Source: Parafenestella ontariensis (taxonomy: Eukaryota; Ascomycota; Dothideomycetes; Pleosporales; Cucurbitariaceae). Taken from it: a DNA stretch of 64,000 nucleotides. The stretch lies in the NCBI GenBank assembly GCA_021596325.1, contig JAKGDA010000007.1, positions 248,001 to 312,000 on the forward strand. The letters are read 5' to 3'. Positions 10,966 through 21,491 of this stretch are shown here, piece after piece. Position numbers and translations under genes: made by a program. The number at the start of each line of letters is the position of its first letter. Within the stretch, counting starts at the first letter, position 1. A model generated the notes under the pieces. That model did no database searches. It was not told where the DNA came from and saw only the letters and a list, made by a program, of their open reading frames with translations.

Positions 10966-11730
10966 GGGGTTGCAACAGGTATGCGGAGGTAGCCGTTAAC
11001 GCGATCATGATCACGCAAAAGCACACCTAGCGATGTTAGAATATGGCTGAGCACATGTCAACAAACATCACGTCTGCATGTAGCACATCAATCTAGCGGC
11101 GATCTACATTTCTCAATACACGCCGCTAAGATCCCCCGCAGCCAATCTGTCCACACAAGCGGTCTCAATCAATCTGTCCCGCATCGGACTCTCCACCAGA
11201 GAGTGTCCTCCAGCACGGTTCTTCTCAACAATCGCAGAACTATGCGTCCTGAAATGAATGTCCTGTTTCCTTTCCTCCCCACCTATGACATCTCCATTCC
11301 CTTTCCACCAACGCGCACAAACATAACAAAGGAAACACAGTTTCTAAAAGTCGGCATGTACTCTCTCCGCAAGCAGAGAGGGGTGATAGTGAAAAGAAAG
11401 GCGTTGTCGTTATAGGATAGAGAAGTAGGGATTAAGGGACGCGATGGGGGTCAGCAAACTCCACAGTATAAGAGAGAGATAAGATAGAGGGGATTGATGA
11501 TGCAACCGGTTCATGTACGCCGAGGAAAGCAACGGAACGGAGTCAATCCGGTCCATATTTTTTCTGGGTTTTCCTTTTCTTTTCGAGAGAGGGATGATGA
11601 GCGAGTTGCATGAGCGCTATGTCGCTATTGGCAATTTGAGTTGAGTTGGAGTTGAAAGTTGAACAAGTTGTGAACTCCGAGTGTGTGTGTTTGCGGTGCG
11701 CTTGACGAGCGATGGAAGGTGCAACCAGCC
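10966..11730. other. Convergent intergenic region
   Basis: 765 bp between the ends of two convergent genes. It should hold both 3' UTRs. A purine-rich stretch occurs near 11420-11490. No gene or repeat was recognised. Confidence 0.4.
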
Positions 11731-12652
11731 TTAGATGGTCCTAGGAGTACCGCGAGCATTGCTGATGAGCGTTAGTCAGGTGTAAAGTCACATATGGAAT
11801 AGAGGTCAAGATAGAGGAGAAGCGCAAGGCTCACCTCGCGTCCACGAGATCATCGACATGGTTGCACATAGCCACGAACAAGTCAAAGAACAATTTTCCC
11901 CCCATCTCCATCTCCATCTGCATGGTTCCACTACGCTTGAATGTTTTCCGGCTGCGGATAATCAGAGCGAGGTAATGAGCGCGCAGCCGCGAGTCGCTGT
12001 CTGGCGTGTTCTCGTAGGCATACCGCGCGCTACGCAGGATGGTTCCGACTTCGATCCCGCTCTGCAGGCCCTGCTTGCGCAGAGAGAGCTTCTTGAGCTC
12101 TTCGAGGCCGTAGCGATCGGCAGCGCAGTACACGGCTGTGTCGCGGAGAAGAACATCACCCACGCCAGAATGAAAGAAGGTTGGCTCGACAGCGGCTACA
12201 CGGTCGCCGTTTTTATTGGGGTCGGGCGAGGTGATTGCGCCCTCAAGCATCCAGGTCTGCCGTCGCTTGTCGTGGACCAAACGCGGGTAGTAGTCACCCT
12301 TGTACAGATACTCGAGGATGCAAGAGAAGATCTCTGGTTCCTCCATGGGCAGGTCGATGCGTCGATTAGTGGACTCGAAGAACTGGCCGCGCAAAACTTC
12401 AGCGAAGTATGGCGAATGACAAAGGACGTCTTCGTGCGCAGCGAACAGTCGCTGGTCGGCACCAACGACAACCGTCACAATGGCGGAGGTGAGGCTCGGG
12501 GAGACACTCTCCATCATTGGACTGTCCTTGCGCGCATCCAGCTTCTCGACCATGACCTTCTGCTTCGAGGCATCGCGAAACGATCTCTTCGGCTGTTTGG
12601 TTATCTTGCCCGAACGGTCCTTCGAACTAGCAAAAGAGCGTTTTCCGAACAT
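11731..12652 (-). CDS. BTB/POZ domain protein
   Basis: Exon 1 (12652-11835) carries nearly the whole protein; a 73-nt intron (11834-11762) and a 31-nt last exon (11761-11731) replace the read-through end and add NARGTPRTI, giving about 282 residues. The BTB domain starts near residue 55: IVTVVVGADQRLFAAHEDVL, HSPYFAEVL, then ILEYLYKGDYY. A basic Ser/Lys-rich N-terminus precedes it. Fungal single-domain BTB proteins of this kind are often adaptors for cullin-3 ligases or dimerisation modules; no partner domain is visible here. A long frame on the opposite strand (11858-12676) is a codon-composition shadow. The last exon rests on splice signals and phase only. Confidence 0.78.
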
Positions 12653-14230
12653 TTTGGACGAAGAGAGGGATCGTAGCGAGCGACGGAAGGACTTGAAAAG
12701 AGTGGACAGGTTAGTTTGACGCAGCGTGCATGTGGGGAGCTCTGGAAGCTCTCAGATTTGGCGCTTTTTGTAAACAAAAATGCTGGATCTGAGAAGCTTA
12801 GTGTGTACCGACACTGGTGGTGAAGATAGGCACACTTGGTTGTCGAGCCTTGGGCTTGTCGAGAGGCGTAAAGGCTGAAGTGTGGGGGATGCCGGCCTCT
12901 TATATACTGGCCATGCCAAGTTGCGACCCCTGCAGCCTGCTGTCTAGCGCCGGGCTGTGTAGCATACATATTCCACTTTCTATTCGTCAATTGCTCTTTT
13001 GTACTTCATGACTGGACGCAGAAACATGTCAGGCAGCAAGGCCGCATTGTTTGTAGCTCTGATTTGGCGCACCAAAAAAGAGACGGAAGATCATGGAACA
13101 AGCTTGCTTGTTATGATCTGCCGGTAAGGCAGGCTAAGCGATCCATGGACAACACAGCAGGATGGCGTTGTCAGCTCATGGAAGTATGGCATTCGAGTAG
13201 AGAAAGATCGACTTGAGCGAGTAGAGCAATCTCGGATGAAAGCGCAAGTCCTTGAAGGCCTTCATAACGCGTTCGTTGGGTCGCATCACGTACCCATCGC
13301 GGTGTAACGTGATCAGCGGGAGGGTGGCCTCTGAGGCGCCATCGTGACTCACCACAGTAGCGGCTGAAGTGAGGAGTAAAGCTACAAACCTAAATTGCGT
13401 CTGGATTCATAGAGAGCGGGGCTGGTTGGAACTCAAGCTGTTGGAATTCTCGGGCTTGGTCCTGCAGGCGTCAGCCACCCCTGAAGTGTATCGCACTCTG
13501 AGTCTTGATGTGGGAAAGGAGCTGTGACTAGACTGATTGGTTATTAATGCCCTCTCTTCCTGCACCTAGCCAAACGCTCCTAGTATAGGTGAAAGACGAC
13601 TGTTCGCCTGTAGACTTATGCTGGAGAGTCGTGCGGGAGTGACTCGTGATGTCAAAGTGACGGTGCAAGGCAAGGCTGGGCTGGGCTGTCAGAGATTTCG
13701 AGAAGTCGGAGTATCGGGAGCTTGATCGCCATGATGTTCAGGTTCTACCTAGGTACCTATGGTAATGAGACTAAGTGAAGTTCAGGACTGCTCCTTCTTG
13801 ATGGTTCCTATGACGTCATTATATACGTTGTTGCAGAACCAAACGTAAAAACAGTGCAGAAAACCAACATACTCAAGCAAGAAAGAGTATGTGAGTCTGG
13901 GTGGGTCTTAGGAGCAGCCATCGAGCGAAGGGTGCTAGGCTGCCGGCCCGCAAGCGGAGCTTTGACTCGTGCTCTTCGTCATGCATGGATATCTTCCCCC
14001 CACCTGTACAGCGTTCTTTCTGCGACTATCACCTAGCACTGCACCACTGCACCACTTCACCTGGAGGACCGCGAAGCTCGAGCATCTCTTTCACTTTCGG
14101 CGCCGTTCCTTGACTTACAAGAAGAGCCTCCTACGTATTTAAGTTGCACCTCCGACCGAAGCGCCGCATACCTGGTTCAGGCAGCGCATCAACTCAGCAT
14201 CTCCATCACGACAATCAACCTACCGCCACA
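12653..14230. other. Divergent intergenic region, BTB / ubiquitin E2
   Basis: 1.6 kb between two divergent genes. TATATAAG on the minus strand at 12899-12906 is a plausible TATA box for the BTB gene. On the plus strand, GTATTTAAG near 14135 is TATA-like, about 95 bp before the E2 start. No gene was recognised between them. Confidence 0.4.
12899..12906 (-). promoter_or_regulatory. TATA box candidate for the BTB gene
   Basis: The minus strand reads TATATAAG about 250 bp upstream of the BTB start codon at 12652. A strong TATA match at this distance would imply a 5' UTR of roughly 200 nt. Confidence 0.35.
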
Positions 14231-14808
14231 ATGAGTACAGGAGCAAAAAAGCGAATCATGAAGGCAAGCCTCTCGTACGACGTATGCAACTCCATGCGGA
14301 CTAACCCTACCGCAGGAGTACGGCGAATGCATGGCTGACACGCCGTCGGGCATGAAAATCAACTTCGATGAAAAGAACATGACCAAGTGGGAAGTCGTCA
14401 TGGACGGCCCAGATCAGTCAGTCTACGCGGTATGTTTCAGAGCCCTCCACACCTCCCATCTGCAACAGAACGCCTGCTAAACGAGTCGCATAGGGCGGCC
14501 ACTTCAAGCTCGAGATCACTTTCCCTACCGAATATCCCTTCAAGCCGCCGGTCGTCAGCTTCCGAACCAAGATTTACCACCCGAACGTGAGCAACGATGA
14601 CAAGGGTTCTATGTGCCTGGGTTTACTGCGTGCCGACGAGTGGAAGCCCCCGAACAAGGTCGTGTCTGTCCTCCGTCTCATTCAGACGCTCCTGATCGAG
14701 CCCAACCCCGATGATGCCATCGAGCCTTCCATCGCCAACGAGTATAAAGAGAATCGCAAGGAGTTCGAGAAGTCGGCGAAGGACTGGGTTAAGCGTTACG
14801 CGAAGTGA
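14231..14808 (+). CDS. Ubiquitin-conjugating enzyme E2
   Basis: Three exons (14231-14263, 14316-14429, 14494-14808) encode about 153 residues, one UBC fold. The HPN motif is at residues 78-80 and the catalytic cysteine is Cys90 in GSMCLGLL, ten residues later as in standard E2s. The N-terminus MSTGAKKRIMKEYGEC and the C-terminal helix ending WVKRYAK are also family-typical. Intron 1 has a GC donor (AAG|GCAAGC, 14264) with a normal AG acceptor; reading GT elsewhere breaks helix 1, so a GC-AG intron is well supported. The protein takes activated ubiquitin, or a ubiquitin-like modifier, from an E1 and passes it to substrates with an E3. Which E2 class it belongs to is not clear from motifs alone. 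Confidence 0.92.
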
Positions 14809-16124
14809 GAAGGCATTGTGCACTGGGCAGAGAGGACATCTACCAGGGGCAGAACCGCGTATGTCCGCTACATATTGCATTTTGGGCGTTCGGCGAAACT
14901 TGCATGCGGTTGGACATGGTTCTGACCGGTGATGGGAGAACAAGCAATGTGTATACGGGCGAAAGATTTTTTCCAGCTGAATAGTCTAGCATCATCGGAC
15001 ATTATGCAGGGTTCGCCAAATAAGATGAGTACGAGTTCGCATGTCGTCATATGAAATTTACCTCGACCGTGCTTGCAAATCAGACCGGGTCTTGTCCATT
15101 GAAAGACCAAGGCGTGATTGTGACGGCCCTATGCTCTTGCCGGCTTGAGACAGCCCAACAGCCCAAGACGCTGGCCACGTGCGAATGGTTCGCAAAGCGA
15201 GCATGAGCTCTCGGCGCGCCGACTTGCTCAAGGCAGCATGCCGGTATGCCTGAACGCGCTCGGACTACTAATTTGCTAACGAGTCAGCTTCTAACGGTGG
15301 TTTTTGCAAAGAGCTCCGAAGCGTTGGAAGAAGCAAACTCTGGAGGTCAGCAGCGAGCCCCCTAAGGCGCGCGCCTTCTCGTTATGCAAAGCAACTCCGT
15401 ACCAATGTGCCACAAAGTATATTTGATGCAACGGAGATGGGCACGATTGACTTCTGACTTGTTACCAATGAGGAGATGCGGAAGAGGCGCCTGCATTCGT
15501 AAGCGCTAGCTGCCCTAAAGCCTTCGATTGGTCCCGGAGCGCGTCAATCTCGCGATAAGTTTGGGTATTTTCTGAGCGCTTATGCAATTCGTCCAAGTGT
15601 GCTGCCGTCTGATGTCAAGCAAGCGACTCCGCTGACCAGGCCTGTAGCAGTCGTCACGCTCTGACCAGCCCGCGCTTCGGCTTCGTCCTAGCCTTAGCGA
15701 CGGGGAGACGTTGGGAGGATGCCGCTCTTGGCGAGAGTCAGTTCACGATCCAGCTTCGAGAAGCCTTCCTGCACCGCCTGAATACCCCCGGAGACGCCCG
15801 GCCCGTTACGCTCCTTATTCTTCACGCTCGTTCTCTTCCACTTCTTCCCTTTAGCCCCACTGGGTGGGACGCGCCCTCGATATTCACTGCAAACAGTGCT
15901 TTTGGCTTCGACGGCTGCCGCACCCCTCGAGCTCCTTTACGCACGACAGCAACCCTTGCACCCCAAAGCACGCCTCGCGGTAACTGGTTTCACGCTCCCC
16001 CATACCTCTGGCCCGCTGCCGAGAATGTTACCGCGAATCATCACAACGTCCGAGCTGTCTGCATCTCCGGTCGAATGAGCGCGCCCGAACGGCCTCCACC
16101 ACTCCGCCAGCTCCCCATCAAGCA
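14809..16124. other. Intergenic, 5' region of the TBC gene
   Basis: 1.3 kb with no recognised gene. The last 300 bp are pyrimidine-rich (15800-15860), as is usual for fungal promoters and leaders. No repeats were seen. Confidence 0.4.
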
Positions 16125-19100
16125 ATGGGCGACACCCTGTTCCGTCCTGGCTCTCTCGAGGCCACTCAGTACAGCGACACCAGCCCCAGCCCCAGCCCCG
16201 AGGCGGCCGCTCCGTCCAAGCCGCAATACGTAGCCTACCGACCCCCTACCGCTGAATTCACTCCACCAGCCTCTCCTCAACCACAGAATCCGTATGCGGC
16301 GAAGAGAGGATTTGGAGCACACCGGTCCAGGCAGCCAGTCCAATTGGAAATGGACCCATCACTCTCGCCCGCCTACGAGCGCCCAGCATATAGCCCGTCT
16401 CCATCGGACAGTCCAACCCTTCAGCTCACCGCCATACCTTCTCCTAAATTCCCCTCGCGGCAACGGGCTCCCTCTCTCCTTCGCCATGCTGCCGTACCTT
16501 CTCCTTCTCCCTTCAACGAAGGCCACATTCGACCGGACCAGCATGCTGCATCGGCAACAATTGCTCCCATGACACGCCAGGGCAGCGGCCCAGGTTCGCC
16601 TGATCTTCGTGCTTTTTACAACCCTTTAGCAAGTAATCCTGTGAATTCGAGCGGCCCGGCATGGGATTTGTCCGCAGAAGACCTGTCTGGTGCTGCTCTA
16701 TCCAGTAGGCCTCGGGGGCTGACCAGCTCTTCACAATCGTCCTTTCATCCCACTCCTCCGTTGCGATCCGTGACTTCCATACCCGACTATGCCCAGTATC
16801 GAGGAAGCGAACGCTCAAACTTATCTGGTACCTATAAACCCGACAGAGGCGTTCCGAACTGGTCTCATACCGACTACTATCCTCCCCCGCCGCGGCCCTT
16901 CCGCGGCGAAGAGCCACGAGCTAGCTTCCGATCCGGTTGGACGAACGCATCTTCGAGCTTGATGGAGGCAAGTGGCACCGAAAGAAGCAGCGTAGGAACG
17001 GCGCGCAGTTCTATCGTTAGCGATCGACAAGCTAGTATATACTCCAGAGACCAGTCAAGGGACCGTTTACGAGACCGGGATGATTCGCCTGAAACAGTCC
17101 AGACTTCGGAAGTTGCCGAAGAAGAAGATGATCAATTGGACGCAGTTAGCGACGTTCTAGACGCCTACTACTACGATGAGGACGACCAAGAACGACAAGA
17201 TTTTGAGGGCGACAATAATCGGACTTCCCTACGTCCTTCACCCGTTCCTTTGGAATCGGAGCCTCCTGAGTTGTCGCAGACGCCCTCCCGGGATCTAGAT
17301 TCTCTGGATTCTTTCCAATCCTCCGAGAACCTCAAGGACTGGAACGATCGCCCGCTATCGTATGTGGATAATCCCCTAGACGGCAACGTCGAAAAGACTA
17401 CGCCATCCAAGAAGTCATTGACTATTCATCTCCCCCCTATAGCAGGTGACTCAAATACGGTGAACCGTGATGAGGATCTCCATGGCTTAGGTCCTGCGGA
17501 GCGAAGAGGCCTTCAAGTGAACCGTCTGCCCCCTCTACAAATTAGCCCTTTCGACGCCCAGTACACCCCGAGGACTATCGAAGCTGTAGTGAAGCAATCT
17601 GACAAACGGCAATCTGGCGCGTGGCAACGATCAAGCGAGGAGCTACCCCGACGTATATCGGTGACCTTGCAGGCTTTGGCTCTTGGTGCAACCAGCACCA
17701 CAGATCGCTTGAACGGCACAAAAGAGATAGGACCACAACTGAAAGGAGCGAGTCTTAACCCTTCCAAGATGACCGAAATGCGTCGTGATATATCTGGACT
17801 CCCACAGTTACCCATGACGAAATCACGGTTATCACGTCAAGACTGGGCAGACATCGAGGCGTATTCGAAAAGGCATAGCAAGCGGCCAAGTGCCTCTCGA
17901 ACGATCTCAAATGATTCGATCGTTAGCAAAACTGGTCTGCAGTCCCCGCCTCTGCAAAGATCCGAACCACTTCCTGAAGTCGATGAAGACGAGGCTATCC
18001 CTCGTCGCGCATCAACAAGTGTATTCGACCGAAAAAGCACCTTATTTACTCTAGGAACGATGGCTCCACTGACTGCGGCCAGATCCGTAGTAGCGCGTGA
18101 CCCTCCTATATCCTCGCCTGCCCAACGAATAGATGAGACTCGTTTGCGGAAGATGGCAGCCCCGGTGGAGCGCGATCGTTATGGGTTTAAAAAGGCTTCT
18201 GACAAGATCAAAGTGCATGAATACAATGCATGGGCCTCAAAATACGAAGAGCACATCTCCCGACGGCGGAACAAATGGATCGCCCTGATGACCAAGCAGG
18301 GTCTTACGACGACAGATCCTACCAAATTTCCTGAAATGTCCGAGAAGGTGAAGCGATATGCCCGTAAAGGATATCCCCCTGAGTGGCGAGGTGCTATGTG
18401 GTGGTATTACTCAGGTGGGCAGCACATGATCCAACAGAAAGAGGTGGTTGGTCTCTACGCGTCCCTCGTAGTTCGAGTGAATCGAGATGAGCTGAACAAG
18501 GACGACAAGGACGCGATTGAACGAGACCTCGACCGAACCTTTCCTGACAATATCCACTTTCGCCCGGAGCCAGCCACTGACCTGCTGGACGGGGAGTCTG
18601 ACGATGAGCCCACGCTCATCAAGGACCTTCGTGAGGTGTTGTCTTGCTTTGCGTTGAACAATCCCAACATTGGCTATTGCCAGTCTCTCAACTTCATCGC
18701 CGGCCTTCTTCTCCTCTTCCTGAAGCAGGACAAGGAAAGGGTCTTCATCCTCCTTACTATCATCACACAAAACCATCTTCCTGGAGCCCACGCCCGCAGT
18801 CTCGCCAACACGGAAGTCAACGTTCTCATGATGTTGATCAAAGACTACCTCCCAAAGGTCTGGGCCTCTATCAACGACACAGATCTCATCAACAGTGGCG
18901 CCGGCTCGAACGCGCATCCTAACTCGAAATTTCAACGCCAGCCCACTGTCGCTCTTTCATGTACCTCGTGGTTCATGAGTATCTTTGTGGGTGTCCTGCC
19001 CATTGAGACTGTGCTTCGTGTGTGGGATGCCTTCCTGTACGAAGGGCCACGTGCTCTGTATCGCTATGCGTTGGCCATCTTCAAACTCGGCGAAGCAGAG

Positions 19101-19424
19101 ATCAAGAAATACCGGCCAGGCGACGGGGAGCTCTTCATGACGGTCCAAAATCTACCTCGGAAGTGCATTGACCCCAATATCCTGCACGACCTGGCGTTTG
19201 TGAAGAAGGGCTTTGGCAATTTGTCACAGAACGTGATCGACCAGAAGCGCCTTTTCTGGCGCGAGCAGAACAAGATGGCGCACCAAGTCTCGGTGAAGGG
19301 GAATAGAGCCGTGGCCAGTCCAACAAAAGACGAAGAGGAAGACGGCGACAGCCTCAGGAAGGCGATTGGAATGGGCGGCCTGAGAAGAAAGGCGTCTAGG
19401 CGTTTTCGCAAGATGCGGGGATAA
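16125..19424 (+). CDS. TBC-domain Rab GTPase-activating protein
   Basis: A single uninterrupted frame of 1099 residues. The first ~700 residues are low-complexity, rich in Ser, Pro and acidic runs, and probably regulatory and disordered. The TBC domain spans roughly residues 745-1000. It starts at GYPPEWRGAMWW, has the arginine finger motif IERDLDRTFPDN near residue 803 and the glutamine finger GYCQSLNFIAG near 850, then WDAFLYEGP. Both catalytic fingers are intact, so GAP activity towards a Rab GTPase is expected. The basic C-terminus (RRKASRRFRKMRG) could bind membranes. Yeast relatives (Gyp/Mdr1 group) act in endocytic and Golgi traffic; the Rab target cannot be named. No introns interrupt it, unusual for a gene of this length here. 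Confidence 0.92.
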   Translation: MGDTLFRPGSLEATQYSDTSPSPSPEAAAPSKPQYVAYRPPTAEFTPPASPQPQNPYAAKRGFGAHRSRQPVQLEMDPSLSPAYERPAYSPSPSDSPTLQLTAIPSPKFPSRQRAPSLLRHAAVPSPSPFNEGHIRPDQHAASATIAPMTRQGSGPGSPDLRAFYNPLASNPVNSSGPAWDLSAEDLSGAALSSRPRGLTSSSQSSFHPTPPLRSVTSIPDYAQYRGSERSNLSGTYKPDRGVPNWSHTDYYPPPPRPFRGEEPRASFRSGWTNASSSLMEASGTERSSVGTARSSIVSDRQASIYSRDQSRDRLRDRDDSPETVQTSEVAEEEDDQLDAVSDVLDAYYYDEDDQERQDFEGDNNRTSLRPSPVPLESEPPELSQTPSRDLDSLDSFQSSENLKDWNDRPLSYVDNPLDGNVEKTTPSKKSLTIHLPPIAGDSNTVNRDEDLHGLGPAERRGLQVNRLPPLQISPFDAQYTPRTIEAVVKQSDKRQSGAWQRSSEELPRRISVTLQALALGATSTTDRLNGTKEIGPQLKGASLNPSKMTEMRRDISGLPQLPMTKSRLSRQDWADIEAYSKRHSKRPSASRTISNDSIVSKTGLQSPPLQRSEPLPEVDEDEAIPRRASTSVFDRKSTLFTLGTMAPLTAARSVVARDPPISSPAQRIDETRLRKMAAPVERDRYGFKKASDKIKVHEYNAWASKYEEHISRRRNKWIALMTKQGLTTTDPTKFPEMSEKVKRYARKGYPPEWRGAMWWYYSGGQHMIQQKEVVGLYASLVVRVNRDELNKDDKDAIERDLDRTFPDNIHFRPEPATDLLDGESDDEPTLIKDLREVLSCFALNNPNIGYCQSLNFIAGLLLLFLKQDKERVFILLTIITQNHLPGAHARSLANTEVNVLMMLIKDYLPKVWASINDTDLINSGAGSNAHPNSKFQRQPTVALSCTSWFMSIFVGVLPIETVLRVWDAFLYEGPRALYRYALAIFKLGEAEIKKYRPGDGELFMTVQNLPRKCIDPNILHDLAFVKKGFGNLSQNVIDQKRLFWREQNKMAHQVSVKGNRAVASPTKDEEEDGDSLRKAIGMGGLRRKASRRFRKMRG

Positions 19425-19993
19425 CGACGACGCAGTACTACTACTTCATACGCATATTTTCTTTTTTGTTCACTCGGAAGGTCTTTCATCGGCGATGATG
19501 AAGGTGCACTTAACATACATACATACGGCCGCAGCGCATGGCGTACAAAAGGACCCGTTGACTTTTCTTGTATAATAGTTACCATATACCCCCTTTGTGT
19601 GGGCGGCCTAGATATAGAGAGGGAAGGAAGTAACGCATGGACTGGACTGGACTGAAAACTAGCATGGACGGGACGGGACTGTTCGGTAATGATCACGATG
19701 TTATGACCCTGAAACGACTGACTGTGTATCGTTTTGAATTTTGCAAGTGTGCTATTGCTGGTGAAATGGTAGTTCAGATGCAAAGCTGCAGAAGATAGTT
19801 GCACGCAGTTGAATGCCACACGTTCTATGCCATGAGTCAGGTCGTTTCCTGCTTTCCTAGCCTTATTTTCCAAGGGCTCACAAGCATCAATCCCACAAAC
19901 TCCTGTATAACCTGGCCGCAAATGCTTCAAAATACCGAAATGTTCATGCTTTTTTTTTCCTTTTATCACTCTTCTCTCCGTTGGCTCTTAACC
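19425..19993. other. Convergent 3' region, TBC / HPT1
   Basis: 569 bp between two convergent stop codons, containing both 3' UTRs. A short run of ten T at about 19951-19960 is present. Nothing else was recognised. Confidence 0.4.
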
Positions 19994-21031
19994 TTAGTTC
20001 TTCGACTCCTGCTCCTTGGACAGACGGTCGTGCTCATCAATGTCACTACTCACGTATCAGTCCCTTCCGTAAACATGTATAAAAATCAGCGTAGTGAATA
20101 CGTACGTAGCCTCCCACGGATAATTAATCCACACATCGCCCACGGTTCGCGCCGCAATATACCTCCCCTTGAGAATCTCCTGGGGCAATGCCCCCTTCTT
20201 CGGCTTATCCTTGTTATGCAAGACAAAGATGGAGAAGTTTGTCTTCTCGCCCTGGCGGCCCAGTTTCGTCTGCGCAGCCTCGACATCCTTCTGCAGCTCG
20301 CGCACGGCGTACTCGAGCGTTGTCCGCGTGTCGTCCACCTCGTCGACGATGAGGACGTTTTTGCCAATCAGGTTGGCCATTTCTAGCGAGGAGAGATCGA
20401 GCCATTGCGTGCGCGTGACTTTTGTGCCGGGCTTCTCGACTTGCGAGTCTTCGCCTGCGCCGAGTTGCTCGTAGAGGGAGAGGCCGATGGCTTGGATGGG
20501 GATGTTGGGGCGGCCGGGGGCTTTGAGGAAGGATCTACGCAAGATTTCACATCAGCTTACTTGATTCTCCTCCATGCTTGTGGTGTTGGGGAAAGTTATT
20601 CTGGAGTGTGTGACATACCGCAAGATGCGCGCGGGCACGTAGCCTCCGCCGCCAATCGCAATCATGAGATTCGGCTGGAAGTCATTGAGGATTTGCTCTG
20701 CCGCATCCTGGCAGTGCTTGTGGACCTGCGCAAAAACCCGACGTGTCAGTTCCTGTTTCTTTTCTCCTTGGATCGTATGCGGCCAGGGCGTAAAAGTTGC
20801 ATGGTGTTGGGGTTAGGTGAGGTAAGGTCGGGTCCTATAGCAGGCGTGTGCTATTATGCAGTGCGTGGCATAACAGCCATGCAAGCCTCTGCGTCGTCGG
20901 ACGTTCGAGAAATACAGACACTTGCAGCGGTACACAAAGGTACCGAGCGAGCGTGCGCCGCCTTGTGCTGTCGCAAGTCGTAACGCTCATGTACATACCT
21001 GGTTATACGTGACGTAGATTTTCTCGACCAT
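19994..21031 (-). CDS. HPT1: Hypoxanthine/xanthine-guanine phosphoribosyltransferase
   Basis: Four exons (21031-20999, 20725-20619, 20534-20106, 20045-19994) encode about 206 residues. The protein matches the yeast HPT1 type: VTYNQVHKHC at the start, the conserved IAIGGGGYVPARILRSFLK, then LIVDEVDDTRTTL, which is the PRPP-binding loop, and the C-terminal NYPWEATD. It converts hypoxanthine and guanine with PRPP to IMP and GMP in purine salvage in the cytosol. The first intron (20998-20726) is 273 nt, several times longer than the usual intron in this window; the others are 84 and 60 nt. The three splice junctions all fall within conserved segments, so the model is firm. Confidence 0.92.
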
Positions 21032-21491
21032 TATGACGGGTAAATGTTTTGCTTCCTTGCTCCTGTCTCAAGTTTCAAGGGTCGAAACGTAGGATATTTG
21101 CTGCTGAAGTTCGGGGTGGAAAAGCTTTTAGAAATTTCTTGACGCGGGCTGCACCGAGCGACTTTGGAAGGCGGGGGTAAAAATGATGTTACGCTAGCGA
21201 AGAGGGAGCTAATCTAGACGTCGCCCGAGACGCAGGGTTCACGATGCACATGCACGCGAGCGCGTGTGAGTATTACTAAGTGCGTGAAGGTGATGACTCG
21301 TATTAAATGTGCATCAAGTGCCTGAAAAGGTGATGACTAAAGTCCTTGAACTATAGGAAAAGGTCATCTGCTCTCTATAGTTTGTTGTTAATGAACGGCC
21401 TTGGCCAGCGTACGTGATTGCTGTCGCCTCCCAAACTTCAAGTGTTGTTGATCTGGGAGTCCTGGACACCTCTACCAACACCTCATCTGCT
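21032..21491. other. Intergenic, HPT1 promoter
   Basis: 460 bp between the HPT1 start and the F-box protein stop, with both genes on the minus strand. GCGCG/TGCACGCG-rich sequence occurs at 21245-21265. No gene or repeat was recognised. Confidence 0.35.

Noticed and set aside
11858..12676. 272-codon frame antisense to the BTB gene
   Set aside because: It mirrors the BTB coding frame in a GC-rich region, has no motif and no splice context, whereas the minus strand encodes a clear BTB domain.
19064..19969. 301-codon minus-strand frame overlapping the end of the TBC gene
   Set aside because: It lies antisense to conserved TBC coding sequence and 3' UTR, with no recognisable domain.
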